This document shows, piece by piece, positions 17,401 through 25,243 of a DNA stretch of 59,925 nucleotides. Origin of the DNA: Kaiparowitsia implicata GSE-PSE-MK54-09C (GTDB lineage Bacteria; Cyanobacteriota; Cyanobacteriia; Elainellales; Elainellaceae); the NCBI GenBank assembly GCA_019359435.1, contig JAHHHI010000109.1, positions 1 through 59,925 of the forward strand. The letters are read 5' to 3'. Position numbers and translations under genes: made by a program. Every line of letters begins with the position of its first letter. The stretch's first letter is position 1. Below the pieces are notes generated by a model. It did not search any database and was not told where the DNA came from. It saw only the letters and a list, made by a program, of their open reading frames with translations.

Positions 17401-19158
17401 CGTGAGCGTGCCCGGGCTGTTGCCGGCCGACAGCGTACCGCCCGCTGCCACCGTCACCGCTCCTGCGATCGAACCCGCGCCGCCAAGCGTCGTGCCGCTC
17501 CCGACGCTCACGCTGGACGATGCCAGCGAGCCGTTCACGATCAGCGTGCCGCCGTTGATCGTCGTCGCACCGGTATAGGTGTTGGCGCCGGTCAGCGTCC
17601 AGGTGCCTGCATCTATCTTCGTCAGCCCGCCCGTCCCCGTGGCGATCACCCCGGATGCGGTCCCTGTCCCGGGGCCGGCTAGTGTCAGGTTTTGGCCCGA
17701 GCCGGTAATGCCGCCCGATACGGTCAACGTACCTGGAATGGTCAAGAAGCCGGCGTTGATCTGGCTGTCCGCGGCGAGGGTGATGTTTCCGCCATAGCTG
17801 CTCGTGCCTCCGCTCGCGACGAGGGCGCCAAAGCCGCCTCCGCCGGTGCCCGAGAGCGTGAGCGCCTCCCCAACGATGTTGACGCCGTTGCCGAGGGCAA
17901 GGGACGCGCCCGATGCCACCACCGATCCGCTCGCCGTCGAGCCGAGACCGAGACTGTTTGTCACAAACAGGCTGCCCGAATTCACGGTCGTGAGGCCGGA
18001 ATAGGTGTTGGCGCCCGCCAGCGTCCATTGGGTGCCGGACTTCGTGATCGAGCCGGAGCCGATGGCGATCACGCCGCTGATGGTGCCGCCATTGTTGCTG
18101 GAGCCGCCAAGCGCCAGGTCCGTGTTGGCTCCAGAGATTCCGCCCGAAAGACTCAGCAAGCTCAGGTTCTGGGCAGTGATGCTGCTGGCTGCCGCCAGGG
18201 TGATCGCGCCCTGGAAGGTGTTGACGCCAGAATTCAAGCTGGTGAGAGCGCCGGTCCCCGCCACGCCAGTCCCCGAAAGCGTCAGCGCCTCGGCGCCGAC
18301 GGTGATGCCGCCCGTCAAGGCGAGCGTCGCACCCGCGGCGACCGTCGTTCCGCCGGAAATCGCACCGAGGCCAGTGGCGTTGGAGACCGTGAGCGTGCCC
18401 GCCGAAACGGTCGTCAAACCGGTGTAGGTGTTGGTGCCCGAGAGGGTAAACGTGCCCGTGCCGACCTTCTCGACGCCGAGCAGCCCACCGCCACCGCCCT
18501 CAGCAATCACTCCGGAGAAGGTGGAGGTTTCGTTCAGTCCCCCGATGGTCAGCGTCGATGCACTGGGGGCGAAGTTCCGGATAAGCCCCGAGCCGCTTAG
18601 CGAGCCTAAGACTACGGCATTTGCGGTGTCGAATATCGCGAGCATCGAGCCGGGTCCAAGGGTGAAGCGCGACAGTCCACCAACCGAGCTATCCCTGAAC
18701 TGGACCTCTCCACCAGAAGTGACGTTATAATTGAGATTGCTTCCGGAATTAGCCGATGAAAGGAAGTAAATAGCTTTGTCGCCCACGTTTATCGTCTGAG
18801 CGACGCCCGAATTGTTGGTAACGTTTCCAAATAACTGGAGATTGTCGCCCAGTGTGATCGCGTATGGGCTGGCGCCTGCGTTATATGTGATCGCGCCCAG
18901 CGACGTGTTCGCGGAAATGCTGAGATTGTTGTTCAGGGTCGTTCCGTCAAAAACGGCCACGTTGCCCACACCTGGCACGGTGCTCGGCGTCCAGTTCGCC
19001 CCAGTGTTGAAATCCGATCCTGTGCCGTTCCAGACCTGTTGTGCCTGCGCCTGACCCGGCTGGAACAGCAGTGCCCCGGAGATGATGCCGGTCGCGAGTA
19101 CGGAAGGAGCGGTGAAGGATGTCGTTTCGCGCAGGGCGCGCTGTAGGCGGGAGATCAT
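14458..19158 (-). CDS. Autotransporter 1 (type Va), PATR passenger
   Basis: A 1566-aa type V secreted protein. A long signal peptide ends at QAQA (about residue 40). The passenger (about 41-1280) consists of many autotransporter-associated beta-strand repeats of the form GTGTFTLSGTNTYTGLTTV…GTLTV, which build a beta-helix. A proline-rich linker (LAPIVDPVVPTSP) precedes the translocator, and the C-terminal beta-barrel runs from about residue 1284 (FTLWGATFGSTGRNDGD) to a terminal QLRVSF with the outer-membrane C-terminal Phe. The start ATG follows GTGAGGACCC. No adhesion motif identifies the ligand. Long blocks are nearly identical to autotransporters 2 and 3. Unlike those, it has no divergent AraC gene and none of the 34-bp elements upstream. 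Confidence 0.93.
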   Translation of the reverse strand: MISRLQRALRETTSFTAPSVLATGIISGALLFQPGQAQAQQVWNGTGSDFNTGANWTPSTVPGVGNVAVFDGTTLNNNLSISANTSLGAITYNAGASPYAITLGDNLQLFGNVTNNSGVAQTINVGDKAIYFLSSANSGSNLNYNVTSGGEVQFRDSSVGGLSRFTLGPGSMLAIFDTANAVVLGSLSGSGLIRNFAPSASTLTIGGLNETSTFSGVIAEGGGGGLLGVEKVGTGTFTLSGTNTYTGLTTVSAGTLTVSNATGLGAISGGTTVAAGATLALTGGITVGAEALTLSGTGVAGTGALTSLNSGVNTFQGAITLAAASSITAQNLSLLSLSGGISGANTDLALGGSSNNGGTISGVIAIGSGSITKSGTQWTLAGANTYSGLTTVNSGSLFVTNSLGLGSTASGSVVASGASLALGNGVNIVGEALTLSGTGGGGFGALVASGGTSSYGGNITLAADSQINAGFLTIPGTLTVSGGITGSGQNLTLAGPGTGTASGVIATGTGGLTKIDAGTWTLTGANTYTGATTINGGTLIVNGSLASSSVSVGSGTTLGGAGSIAGAVTVAAGGTLSAGNSPGTLTVGSLALNAGSNTVFELGTPGVAGGATNDRIIVNGIGAAGNLTLGGTLTANVASAGYYRLFDVTGGGTISGSFSSLALTAPSVPGATGTVYSMPAGVPPQVNLAVIGAGQILQFWDGADQAGNGAVNGGMGAWNGGNTNWAVAPGEVGFNAPWLSSAGVFQGTAGTVTVSGTQSFDTLQFNSDGYVLNGGTLRLGVADGGTINTAAGVTVSIGSAMIDGFGTSLTKVGAGTLALSGTNSYSGGTLLNAGTLAVGSASALGTGTLQMASGTTLRANAPALTLANAMALSSGTATIDTGTFDSGLTGVISGAGTLSKTGTGTLTLSGINSYTGATWIQDGTLRMGGVDVLPNQTAVQISAGAVFDLNGMTQTIGSLSGTGNVLLGGTTLTAGGNNSSTTFSGTISGAGSLLKDGTGTLTLNGTNTYTSATQVFGGSLVVDGSVATPVIVHAGATLAGSGSVGATTVGGTLSPGNSPGTLTVNGNLVMGVASTYIAEVQGSVADRVNVTGTASLAGTLRIVPLGGAYTFNSAYTLLSAAGGLGGTSFGPVDTTGSFGDGVTTTVSYTANDVQLTLAPKALAPIVDPVVPTSPRLNVGRPANAHAVASAIDGAVANGADPSALFGIYNLSSAAIPAAVNSLSGEVHTAAPAMAHVASDQFLRTMLDGSGSGRLSGAPGGPAGAAGFSADLPLRQDGPGRPTFDPARFTLWGATFGSTGRNDGDRAVGSANRNLSDAHVAVGADIRLGSSTVVGAAVAGGQARASLSGGLGKAEADVFQAGLHGRTTLGTVNLAAALGYARLETDTTRAIPALGLTGVAASYATQAWSGRIEASLPVASWGGITLSPLAAFQAVRANRPAAIERDGMGATAGMLTLARRSDMTSRSELGLQFDANLIAGAMPVTGFVRAAWAHYYQRDADLTAALNGLPGASFAVSGARPDRNAALLAAGADIRLSQTVSLGARIDSELSGNTRRVGGTAQLRVSF

Positions 19159-19505
19159 GGGTCCTCACGGCAGGCATAGGCCGTCGTGGTTAGTCCGCGA
19201 CGCAGTCTGTGCAGTTTAGCGATTTAAGAGCCCGATGCACCTGCTTTGTCGCTCTGCGCGGTTGTCGCGCCGCTGCGATTCAGCGAGGAGTTTGGACGAC
19301 TTAAAACAGCAGTCACTGCCCAAGCCATGCGCCTAGTCGCCCCCCGCAACGTTGTGGTCAGGAAAGCAGAGAGTAAGCCACAGATCTGCCCGACTTTCTG
19401 AGATCTCGGAAAGCTGGCCTTTACGCGTTGGTGCCTTCATGGCGCGTCGCTGAATAAGCGAGCCGTTGCCGACCGCCTGGCCTTGATCTGGTGAGGGCGC
19501 GCGTC
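19159..19505. other. Intergenic region upstream of autotransporter 1
   Basis: I see no gene here. It should hold the autotransporter 1 promoter; a search by eye for the TGTCTA-type half-sites found at the other two autotransporters was negative. Two TTGTCGC words 16 bp apart (about 19244-19266) are the only noticeable repeat. Confidence 0.4.
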
Positions 19506-19658
19506 ATGGAGGCTGGCCTGCTCGTCATAACATTCCTGGCCGGTTACCTGACTGGCTTTTCGGCCGGTGAACGGCTCTGGAAGAAATCTGCCCTCGAAGC
19601 TTTGGATCTGGTTGCCAAGGTGGTCGGCAATTTGCGGAGTGCTCAGCACCGCGAATAG
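19506..19658 (+). CDS. Small hypothetical membrane protein
   Basis: A 50-aa reading frame: MEAGLLVITFLAGYLTGFSAGERLWKKS forms a membrane span followed by a positively charged turn, then an amphipathic helix (ALEALDLVAKVVGNLRSAQ). The composition is credible for a real small membrane protein, but the ribosome binding site is weak (GTGAGGG, spacing long). Convergent with the integrase gene. Not recognised. Confidence 0.35.
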   Translation: MEAGLLVITFLAGYLTGFSAGERLWKKSALEALDLVAKVVGNLRSAQHRE

Positions 19659-19709
19659 CGACAGGCGCCAAACCGCGAGCGAAATAGCCGGCGGGGCAAT
19701 CAACGACCT

Positions 19710-20762
19710 CTACAGCCCTGCCGCCTTGGTGAGGTTGACCCGGAAGCGATCGCGACGGCGCTGGTAGCGGCGGGTCATTTCAGCGCTGGCATGGCCGAGC
19801 TGCTTCTGGACATGGCGCTCATCGACCTCGGCCGAGGAGGCGAGGCCGGCGCGCAGTGAGTGACCTGAGAACTTCCCCTCCCTCTCGCCTTCAGGCAAGT
19901 CACCGCGGACGCCGGCGGCCAGCGCCGTGCGCTTCACCAGGCGTGCGACCTCCCTGTCATTCAGCCGCTCCGGCCCGATCGCCTTGCCCTGTCCGGTCAC
20001 GCGGCGAAACAGCGGTCCATGCACGATCCGGGCGAGCTTCAGCCAGGTCTCCAGGGCGACGACAGGGCAGGTCGCGTCGGCCGAACCGCGGCCGATCTCG
20101 ACGACGCGCCAGCCATTCTTCCCGCGCAGGTGAACCAGCATGCCGTCCTTCAGCAGCTCGATCCAGCCGCGTCCGTCCTCGGTGTGCTTGTCGGCGATGT
20201 CGAGGCCGACGATCTCGGAACGGCGCAGGCCGCCGGCGAAGCCGAGCAGCAGCATGGCGCGGTCGCGCAGGCCACGCAGGCCACCTCGGTCCAGGGTCTC
20301 GAGCATCGTGCGCAGGTCCTCGCCAAGCACGGCTTCCTTCTGGACGGGTGGCCGACCATGCGTGTTGCGGATGCCGACCAGCACCGTGGCGATATGGCGA
20401 TCCTTGCGGTCGAGCGGCTGGCCGCGCTGGGCATAGTTCCAGCACAGCGCCGAGAGGCGCCGCTCGATCGTGCCGACCGAGGACGCCTTGCGCCCGGGCG
20501 CAACCGTTCCTGAGGCCTGGGCCGTGATGTAGAGGCCGACGATCTGCGGATCCGGGGGGAGGGGAGGGACACCCTGCCGTCGGCACCATGCGAGGAAATG
20601 CTTCCAGTCGCTGTCATAGGCGCGTCGGGTGTTGGCCGAGCTCGCGGCCTCCGCATGGTCGCGGGCCCGGCCGGCGAGCTGCTCCAGATGCGGCGAGACG
20701 GCTCGCTGCGCCGCAGGGGCGACGGCAGCGGCTTGATCCAGATCGCGGGGCGGTTCACTCAT
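19710..20762 (-). CDS. Tyrosine-type site-specific recombinase/integrase
   Basis: A 350-aa integrase. The N-terminal SAM-like core-binding domain (about 35-140) includes SANTRRAYDSDWKHFLAWCRR. The catalytic domain (about 160-345) shows the first Arg in GGLRRSEI, the HxxR box in HSLRAGLAS, the third box LGHASAEMTRRYQR with His and the probable Tyr nucleophile in RRYQ. A start at MSEPPRDLD was chosen because the upstream extension is low-complexity. It may have mobilised the adjacent accessory segment (20.9-24.5 kb). No attachment sites were recognised. Confidence 0.9.
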   Translation of the reverse strand: MSEPPRDLDQAAAVAPAAQRAVSPHLEQLAGRARDHAEAASSANTRRAYDSDWKHFLAWCRRQGVPPLPPDPQIVGLYITAQASGTVAPGRKASSVGTIERRLSALCWNYAQRGQPLDRKDRHIATVLVGIRNTHGRPPVQKEAVLGEDLRTMLETLDRGGLRGLRDRAMLLLGFAGGLRRSEIVGLDIADKHTEDGRGWIELLKDGMLVHLRGKNGWRVVEIGRGSADATCPVVALETWLKLARIVHGPLFRRVTGQGKAIGPERLNDREVARLVKRTALAAGVRGDLPEGEREGKFSGHSLRAGLASSAEVDERHVQKQLGHASAEMTRRYQRRRDRFRVNLTKAAGL

Positions 20763-20929
20763 TCGGCTTGCTGGGTATCTCTGGCGCGGCCGACGACCCG
20801 CGGCGGCGCAAATCACATATGGGCCAAGCTAACCTGTTCGTGACAGCGCTATCGGCTCGAATTGAGCGTTGCCTCAGCCGTTAAGCCTAAACGGGATAAG
20901 TTACCAGTCCCGCGGAAGGGCGCCGCAGT

Positions 20930-22066
20930 ATGCTCGATGATCTGAATAATCAGGATTCCCGGGGAGTTGCGACGATGTTGCAGGATGAAATCGCCAAATT
21001 CATTTTGGATAAGCGGATTGGCTTTCGCGAAATCGCGGGCATCCTCGGTCGTCTTTTCAGGGAAGAGGATCTGAAGGGCGTCAGGACGATCAATGGTGTG
21101 TCTCTGGCCGAGCTCAGCGGTTTCAGAACGACTTGGACATACTTCATTACGGAGCCCCCAGTTACCAAGACCATTGGCGAGCACGTCGAGGACATCGCAC
21201 GTTATCTCCGCAGGGAGATAATCGAGGCATTGGGCGAAGCCGCCTCCCCCGAGGAGGCGGCCAAAATTGCTGCCGGCTGGGTTCAGACGGTTCTTCGACT
21301 GGCGGTCCTCGACATCATCTCCGTGAAAGGGGAACCAGAAAACGTAGGTCACTTTCTGTCGGGTTCATGGGAAAGCCGCTTTGGCGAGGCGCCAATGATC
21401 GAAAGCCTCGCACTCGACGACGGTTTCAGGATCGATATGGAACGCCTCCGATTCTCCGGTGATTCCTCGGAAGCACCCTCGTTGGGCTTTGCATGCTTTC
21501 GAGCGCGTTTATTCGCCCCCTCGGGCAAAGCCGTCGCCTATGCCCTGGTGAACGTCATCCGGAAGAGGAGGCGCCGCGAACAACTCACGGCTGAAACTTT
21601 CACCTACAACATGGATATCCCGGATGATGATCTCGCACGGCTCGGAATTCGGCTAATGGAGGTGGCATCGTCGCCATCCGAACTTTTCGATAACGGCGAC
21701 CTCGTCTCTGTTCAGGACATCGTCACTGCTTCCGATCAACGACAGAAGGGATATGCCAAACGCTTGCTCGTCGCCGTGCTTAAGGACATGAAGCGCCGTT
21801 ACAAGGGAATCGGGACTCTCGTCATTCCGCTTTCTGCCGAAAGCATCCTCGTGACGCCCTCCAACAATGCGCCACCTGAACTGCGGCTGATGTACCTGTC
21901 AGCAACCGCCCCAGCCCGGCGCATGTTCGCGGATTCCCGGATCTCTCGTGAAGCTTTCGGCCCCCGCGGCAAGACCCTCTGCTTTGATGAGGGCGCACAA
22001 CTGAACGACATCGAGATGTTCATGGAGCGCTTCGAATCGATCGCGGATATCCCCCACCAAACGTGA
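20930..22066 (+). CDS. Uncharacterised protein with C-terminal GNAT-like domain
   Basis: A 378-aa protein. The N-terminal about 150 residues are helical and of unknown family (EIAKFILDKRIGFREIAGILGRLF; AASPEEAAKIAAGWVQTVLR). The C-terminal half looks like a GCN5-type acetyltransferase: a strand DLVSVQDIVTASDQ leads into RQKGYAKRLLVAVLKDMKRR, matching the acetyl-CoA pyrophosphate-binding motif A (R/Q-x-x-G-x-G/A), with YLSATAPARRMF later. It lies between an integrase and a toxin-antitoxin pair. It could be a solo effector, toxin or defence protein; the fold assignment is inference from one motif. Confidence 0.6.
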   Translation: MLDDLNNQDSRGVATMLQDEIAKFILDKRIGFREIAGILGRLFREEDLKGVRTINGVSLAELSGFRTTWTYFITEPPVTKTIGEHVEDIARYLRREIIEALGEAASPEEAAKIAAGWVQTVLRLAVLDIISVKGEPENVGHFLSGSWESRFGEAPMIESLALDDGFRIDMERLRFSGDSSEAPSLGFACFRARLFAPSGKAVAYALVNVIRKRRRREQLTAETFTYNMDIPDDDLARLGIRLMEVASSPSELFDNGDLVSVQDIVTASDQRQKGYAKRLLVAVLKDMKRRYKGIGTLVIPLSAESILVTPSNNAPPELRLMYLSATAPARRMFADSRISREAFGPRGKTLCFDEGAQLNDIEMFMERFESIADIPHQT

Positions 22067-22112
22067 GAGCGAAGCGCGCAAATCGGTCGAACGTGACTTG
22101 CCGCCCACTTGC

Positions 22113-22131
22113 GTACGCATTAAATACGTAC
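22113..22131 (+). promoter_or_regulatory. Inverted repeat, putative toxin-antitoxin operator
   Basis: GTACG and CGTAC arms flank a 9-bp A+T-rich spacer (CATTAAATA), 55 bp before the antitoxin start. RHH antitoxins of DUF1778/GNAT pairs autoregulate through such palindromes. Confidence 0.5.
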
Positions 22132-22185
22132 AGCATGGATCCGCTCTATGTGACGGACTCGGCCCAACGAGCGCAAGGATTGGCC

Positions 22186-22464
22186 ATGGCGCGCACCGCC
22201 CTTGACGACACAAATCGGATGAACCTGCGGATCAAGCCGGACGCAAAGGCTCGTCTCATGCGCGCAGCTGCGCTGCGCCATACCGACCTGACCAGCTTCG
22301 TCACCCAATCGGCTCTGCGCGAGGCCGACGCAATCATAGCCGAAGCCGACGTCATCAAGGCTTCCGAGCGTGATTTCGTCCGGATCCTCAAGATGCTGGA
22401 CAATCCGCCAAAGCCGAATGCGAAGCTGAAGGCGGCTGCCGCTGCCTTGCCCAAGTCCCTGTGA
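22186..22464 (+). CDS. DUF1778 (TacA-like) antitoxin
   Basis: A 92-aa ribbon-helix-helix antitoxin. The DNA-binding part is TNRMNLRIKPDAKARLMRAAALR, followed by HTDLTSFVTQSALREADAII, the DUF1778 signature. The C-terminal ISERDFVRILKMLDNPP-like segment (here ASERDFVRILKMLDNPPKPN) is the toxin-neutralising tail. The ATG at 22186 matches the family start; the upstream extension does not. The gene overlaps the GNAT toxin gene by 4 bp. Confidence 0.9.
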   Translation: MARTALDDTNRMNLRIKPDAKARLMRAAALRHTDLTSFVTQSALREADAIIAEADVIKASERDFVRILKMLDNPPKPNAKLKAAAAALPKSL

Positions 22465-22988
22465 GCCTGCCCGCCTGGCACGAGGAGCCGATCGCAAGGG
22501 CGCATGATCGAAAGGCCTTCGACTGCGGCGATCGCGATCTGAACACGTTCCTCGAGCGATTTGCCCGACAAGGGCATGAGCAGAACGCGGTGAAGACGTT
22601 CTGTGCGATCGCTGACGATGTGCCGAACAGGGTTCTGGGGTTCTACAGCATTACCCCGACCTCGATTGCGCATGAAGCGATTCCGACCGCAATGACCAGA
22701 GGATTGGCGCGCCATAAGGTGCCCGGCTTCCTGCTGGCGCGGCTCGCCGTTGACCGGGCCGTCGCAGGTCAGGGGCTGGGTGGACAGCTTCTGCTTGCCG
22801 CAGCACTACGATGCCTGCGGGTCACGGAAGAGGTCGGCGGTGTCTTGATGGTCATCGAGGCGAAGAACGATCGCGTTGCGCAATGGTACGGCAGCTTTGG
22901 CGCAGAAGCCCTGGCTGATCAGCCGCTCACGCTCGTCGCCCCATTGAGCACGTTCGCGGAAGCGCTACGCCAAGTCGGTCATCTCTGA
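22461..22988 (+). CDS. GNAT acetyltransferase toxin (TacT-like)
   Basis: A 175-aa acetyltransferase of the toxin class that acetylates aminoacyl-tRNA and blocks translation. Typical elements are FDCGDRDLNTFLERFARQ near the N-terminus, GFYSITPTSI, the acetyl-CoA motif LARLAVDRAVAGQGLGGQLL and the late catalytic-region YGSFGAE. It begins at GTG overlapping the antitoxin stop, the usual order for these pairs. The complete motif set suggests an active toxin. Confidence 0.9.
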   Translation: MSLPAWHEEPIARAHDRKAFDCGDRDLNTFLERFARQGHEQNAVKTFCAIADDVPNRVLGFYSITPTSIAHEAIPTAMTRGLARHKVPGFLLARLAVDRAVAGQGLGGQLLLAAALRCLRVTEEVGGVLMVIEAKNDRVAQWYGSFGAEALADQPLTLVAPLSTFAEALRQVGHL

Positions 22989-23128
22989 TCACAAGCCCAA
23001 TCTTTGAGGCCCCGACCGATCGTGCTATAAAGCTCTTGTCCCGGCGGCTGCCGCGCGCTCGCAAGCCCCGCCATCGACGGCCGCCCGATTTGGCGGCCTT
23101 GAACCTCCCCGAGCGCGATTTCCGGTCA

Positions 23129-23249
23129 CGCTGGTCGAGACCGTGATCTGCGACCGGCATCACCGCTTTCTCGAGGAAGCCTGCCCTGGCTGCCTTGCCT
23201 GCTCGGGCTTTCGCTTCGTGTTCCACGACATGGCCGCGCGCCTAGCGTG
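23129..23249 (+). repeat. 121-bp perfect direct repeat, left copy
   Basis: Identical to 23791-23911, where it is an internal part of tniQ coding the zinc-binding CDRHH…CPGCLAC segment. The left copy is spliced in frame to a tniB 3' end. Confidence 0.85.
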
Positions 23250-23406
23250 GATCTTTCGCTTGATTGAGACAGTTGCGGTCGAGGCGATCCGCTCCGGCGA
23301 GGAGTGCATCAGCCTAGACAGTTTCGATGCCGAAGAGCTTGTGCTGCCGCTCGTCGCGATGACGCGTGGGGTCGAGGCGCGGCTGCAGCGCCGCGCTGTC
23401 GGATGA
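23250..23406 (+). pseudogene. tniB-like ATPase, C-terminal remnant
   Basis: About 50 codons (WIFRLIETVAVEAIRSGEE … LPLVAMTRGVEARLQ) match the C-terminal helical end of TniB-type AAA+ transposition ATPases. They are fused upstream to the duplicated tniQ segment, and all Walker motifs are missing, so it cannot be functional. The stop overlaps the tniQ start (ATGA), preserving the usual tniB-tniQ coupling and confirming the ancestral gene order. Confidence 0.6.
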
Positions 23407-24524
23407 AGTTGCCGCGCGAGCTCCCGATCGCGCCAAGGCCGGAAGACGACGAGCTGCTGTCATCCTGGCAAGGTCGCGTTGCCTGCCGCTATGGGCTCAC
23501 CCACGACGATCTGTCCGGGTGGCTTGGTGTCCTGCGCGACGACCGTCTCCTTGAATTTGCCGATCGGGATTTTGCGCCGTCGACCGAGACGGTCTTGGCC
23601 TGGGCGGCCGCCTGCCGGTTTTCGGAGAGGAGCGTGCAGGACTTGGCGCTCTCTTCCCGGTCGAGGTCGCGCAGCTGGTATGTTTGGGGGGAGGGAAGGG
23701 TGGCGGGTGCTTTCCGGCGGCCGGTCTGCATGGCCTGCCTGGATGAAGATGCTGCAGCGGGCCGCGATCACCATTTTCGCCGGTCGTGGGCGCTGGTCGA
23801 GACCGTGATCTGCGACCGGCATCACCGCTTTCTCGAGGAAGCCTGCCCTGGCTGCCTTGCCTGCTCGGGCTTTCGCTTCGTGTTCCACGACATGGCCGCG
23901 CGCCTAGCGTGCGTGGAGTGTGGTCGCGTCGTCGGAGTGGTCCGTAGCCAAGGTTCGGACCGCTCCGAAGACGGGGTCGCCGGCTGGTCGGACCTGTTTG
24001 CCCAAGCGATCGACCATGAGCCCGCTTTGGCGGAGCGCTTGATGGAAGTCGTGAGGCTGCTGTGGAAGCCGCCGCGTCCGCGCACCGGACGCCAGCTTCC
24101 GTTCGTGGCCGATGTCCTCCCTAATCATCGCCCGCCCCCGTCGGTCCGGGCTCTGGTCGACCAGAGCGAACCATTGGCAACGGCGCCTATCGGCTGGCGC
24201 ACGGTGACTCTGCTTGGGGCCGCAAGGCTACTCGATCTCGGTGGTTCTAGAGAAAGCCTGGGTCAGTTGACGTTCACGCTTGGCCAGATGGTTGCGTGGA
24301 CCGAGGAGCGAGAGCCGCGCCCGGGGACGAGGATGGCGCCTTGCGCACCCTTGCCGCCTTCCCCAGACAGGCTGTCCCTCCGTTCGGAGGCGGAATACCT
24401 CGAGCTCGCCAAGACGATCTTGGCGAGCGATGAATGGCGCGTTGGTCAGGGCAAGGACGCGCGCGCGCAGCGCCGAACACTGGGCGCGCTGATCGAAAAG
24501 GCACTGGCTGGCGAGCCGTTCTGA
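23403..24524 (+). CDS. tniQ: TniQ family protein
   Basis: A 373-aa TniQ-type transposition target-site protein. The N-terminal part LPIAPRPEDDELLSSWQGRVA is typical. Zinc-binding pairs follow in order: VCMACLDED, CDRHHRFLEE, CPGCLAC and LACVECG (about residues 110-180). TniQ links target recognition to the TniA/TniB or TnsABC machinery; here no tniA is present and tniB is only a remnant, so this is a stranded accessory gene of a Tn5053/Tn7-like element. The zinc segment is the source of the 121-bp duplication found upstream. Confidence 0.82.
   Translation: MKLPRELPIAPRPEDDELLSSWQGRVACRYGLTHDDLSGWLGVLRDDRLLEFADRDFAPSTETVLAWAAACRFSERSVQDLALSSRSRSRSWYVWGEGRVAGAFRRPVCMACLDEDAAAGRDHHFRRSWALVETVICDRHHRFLEEACPGCLACSGFRFVFHDMAARLACVECGRVVGVVRSQGSDRSEDGVAGWSDLFAQAIDHEPALAERLMEVVRLLWKPPRPRTGRQLPFVADVLPNHRPPPSVRALVDQSEPLATAPIGWRTVTLLGAARLLDLGGSRESLGQLTFTLGQMVAWTEEREPRPGTRMAPCAPLPPSPDRLSLRSEAEYLELAKTILASDEWRVGQGKDARAQRRTLGALIEKALAGEPF
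23791..23911 (+). repeat. 121-bp perfect direct repeat, right copy
   Basis: Right member of the perfect repeat; it lies inside intact tniQ and is therefore the original copy, the left one being the duplicate. Confidence 0.85.
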
Positions 24525-24624
24525 TCCGGGCTTCCGATTTCGACCGCATGGCCGCGATGTCGCGCAGGCCGAGATTGGGTCAGCGATGGCGATGCCGGGC
24601 TAAATCCGACTTCTCCTCTCGACC

Positions 24625-25119
24625 CTAAGCAGACTTGGTTGCGTCCGTTCGATCGAGCGCCACGGCCCAAAAGGCGGCTCCGCCCGCAAATCCGGCAACG
24701 GCGGTCCTCAACAATCCTCTGAACCACATCTCCCAACCGAAAGCGGTGCGATGGCCGTTAACAACGGTATCCCGACCCTCAAAACCCGCCTGAAAGTTAT
24801 TGTCAGGTGTGTGTAACAAATCGAAAAAAAGCCACGGGGAAACCGCTACCAGCGCCCCCACGGCGGCACAGTTTAACAGCGTCGGCTTTACCCAGCACCG
24901 AAGAAGAAAATATGCTGGCACGCCAATGAGTGCTGCGGAGGGATAGGCTCCGATGCTGTATAACCAGATGCCGTCATAAAAAACCCGCAAAGACACGTCG
25001 CCCAATACGATTAAATTCAAGCAGGACGCCACCATTGCGCCGGAGAGCGGCGCAAGGACAAAGGCGAGCGTGATCCGCCAAGCGGCAGGAAAGCGGTCGA
25101 GATTTGTCGAGTTGTGCAT
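24625..25119 (-). CDS. Hypothetical integral membrane protein
   Basis: A 164-aa protein with about four hydrophobic spans (ITLAFVLAPLSGAMVASCLNLIV, YSIGAYPSAALIGVPAYFLL, LLNCAAVGALVAVSPWLFFDLL, LLRTAVAGFAGGAAFWAVAL). It starts at MHNSTNLDRF; the frame is open upstream but not membrane-like. Not recognised. A palindromic repeat copy lies 22 bp upstream. Confidence 0.6.
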   Translation of the reverse strand: MHNSTNLDRFPAAWRITLAFVLAPLSGAMVASCLNLIVLGDVSLRVFYDGIWLYSIGAYPSAALIGVPAYFLLRCWVKPTLLNCAAVGALVAVSPWLFFDLLHTPDNNFQAGFEGRDTVVNGHRTAFGWEMWFRGLLRTAVAGFAGGAAFWAVALDRTDATKSA

Positions 25120-25141
25120 GCTACGATCATGCACTCGTAGC

Positions 25142-25165
25142 GTCCGCTGTCGACCCCAAGCGGAC
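25142..25165 (-). repeat. Degenerate palindromic repeat, copy 5
   Basis: Perfect arms GTCCGC/GCGGAC around a GGGTCG core (read on the minus strand), between two divergent small genes. Confidence 0.6.
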
Positions 25166-25243
25166 CGCACAAAACTGTGGTGGAAGTGTCCTAGCTTTGG
25201 TGCCCCAAAATCACCTATGAGGGGTGTTTTCGGGAGCCACATC

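Noticed and set aside
19159-19505. A fourth copy of the 34-bp element upstream of autotransporter 1
   Set aside because: Only TTGTCGC words 16 bp apart were found; sequence and spacing do not match the other three.
19437-19703. 88-aa minus-strand frame
   Set aside because: Overlaps the more credible 50-aa plus-strand membrane protein frame and has no domain or ribosome binding site.
23143-23406. Stand-alone zinc-finger protein
   Set aside because: A chimera of the duplicated tniQ segment and a tniB tail rather than a real gene.
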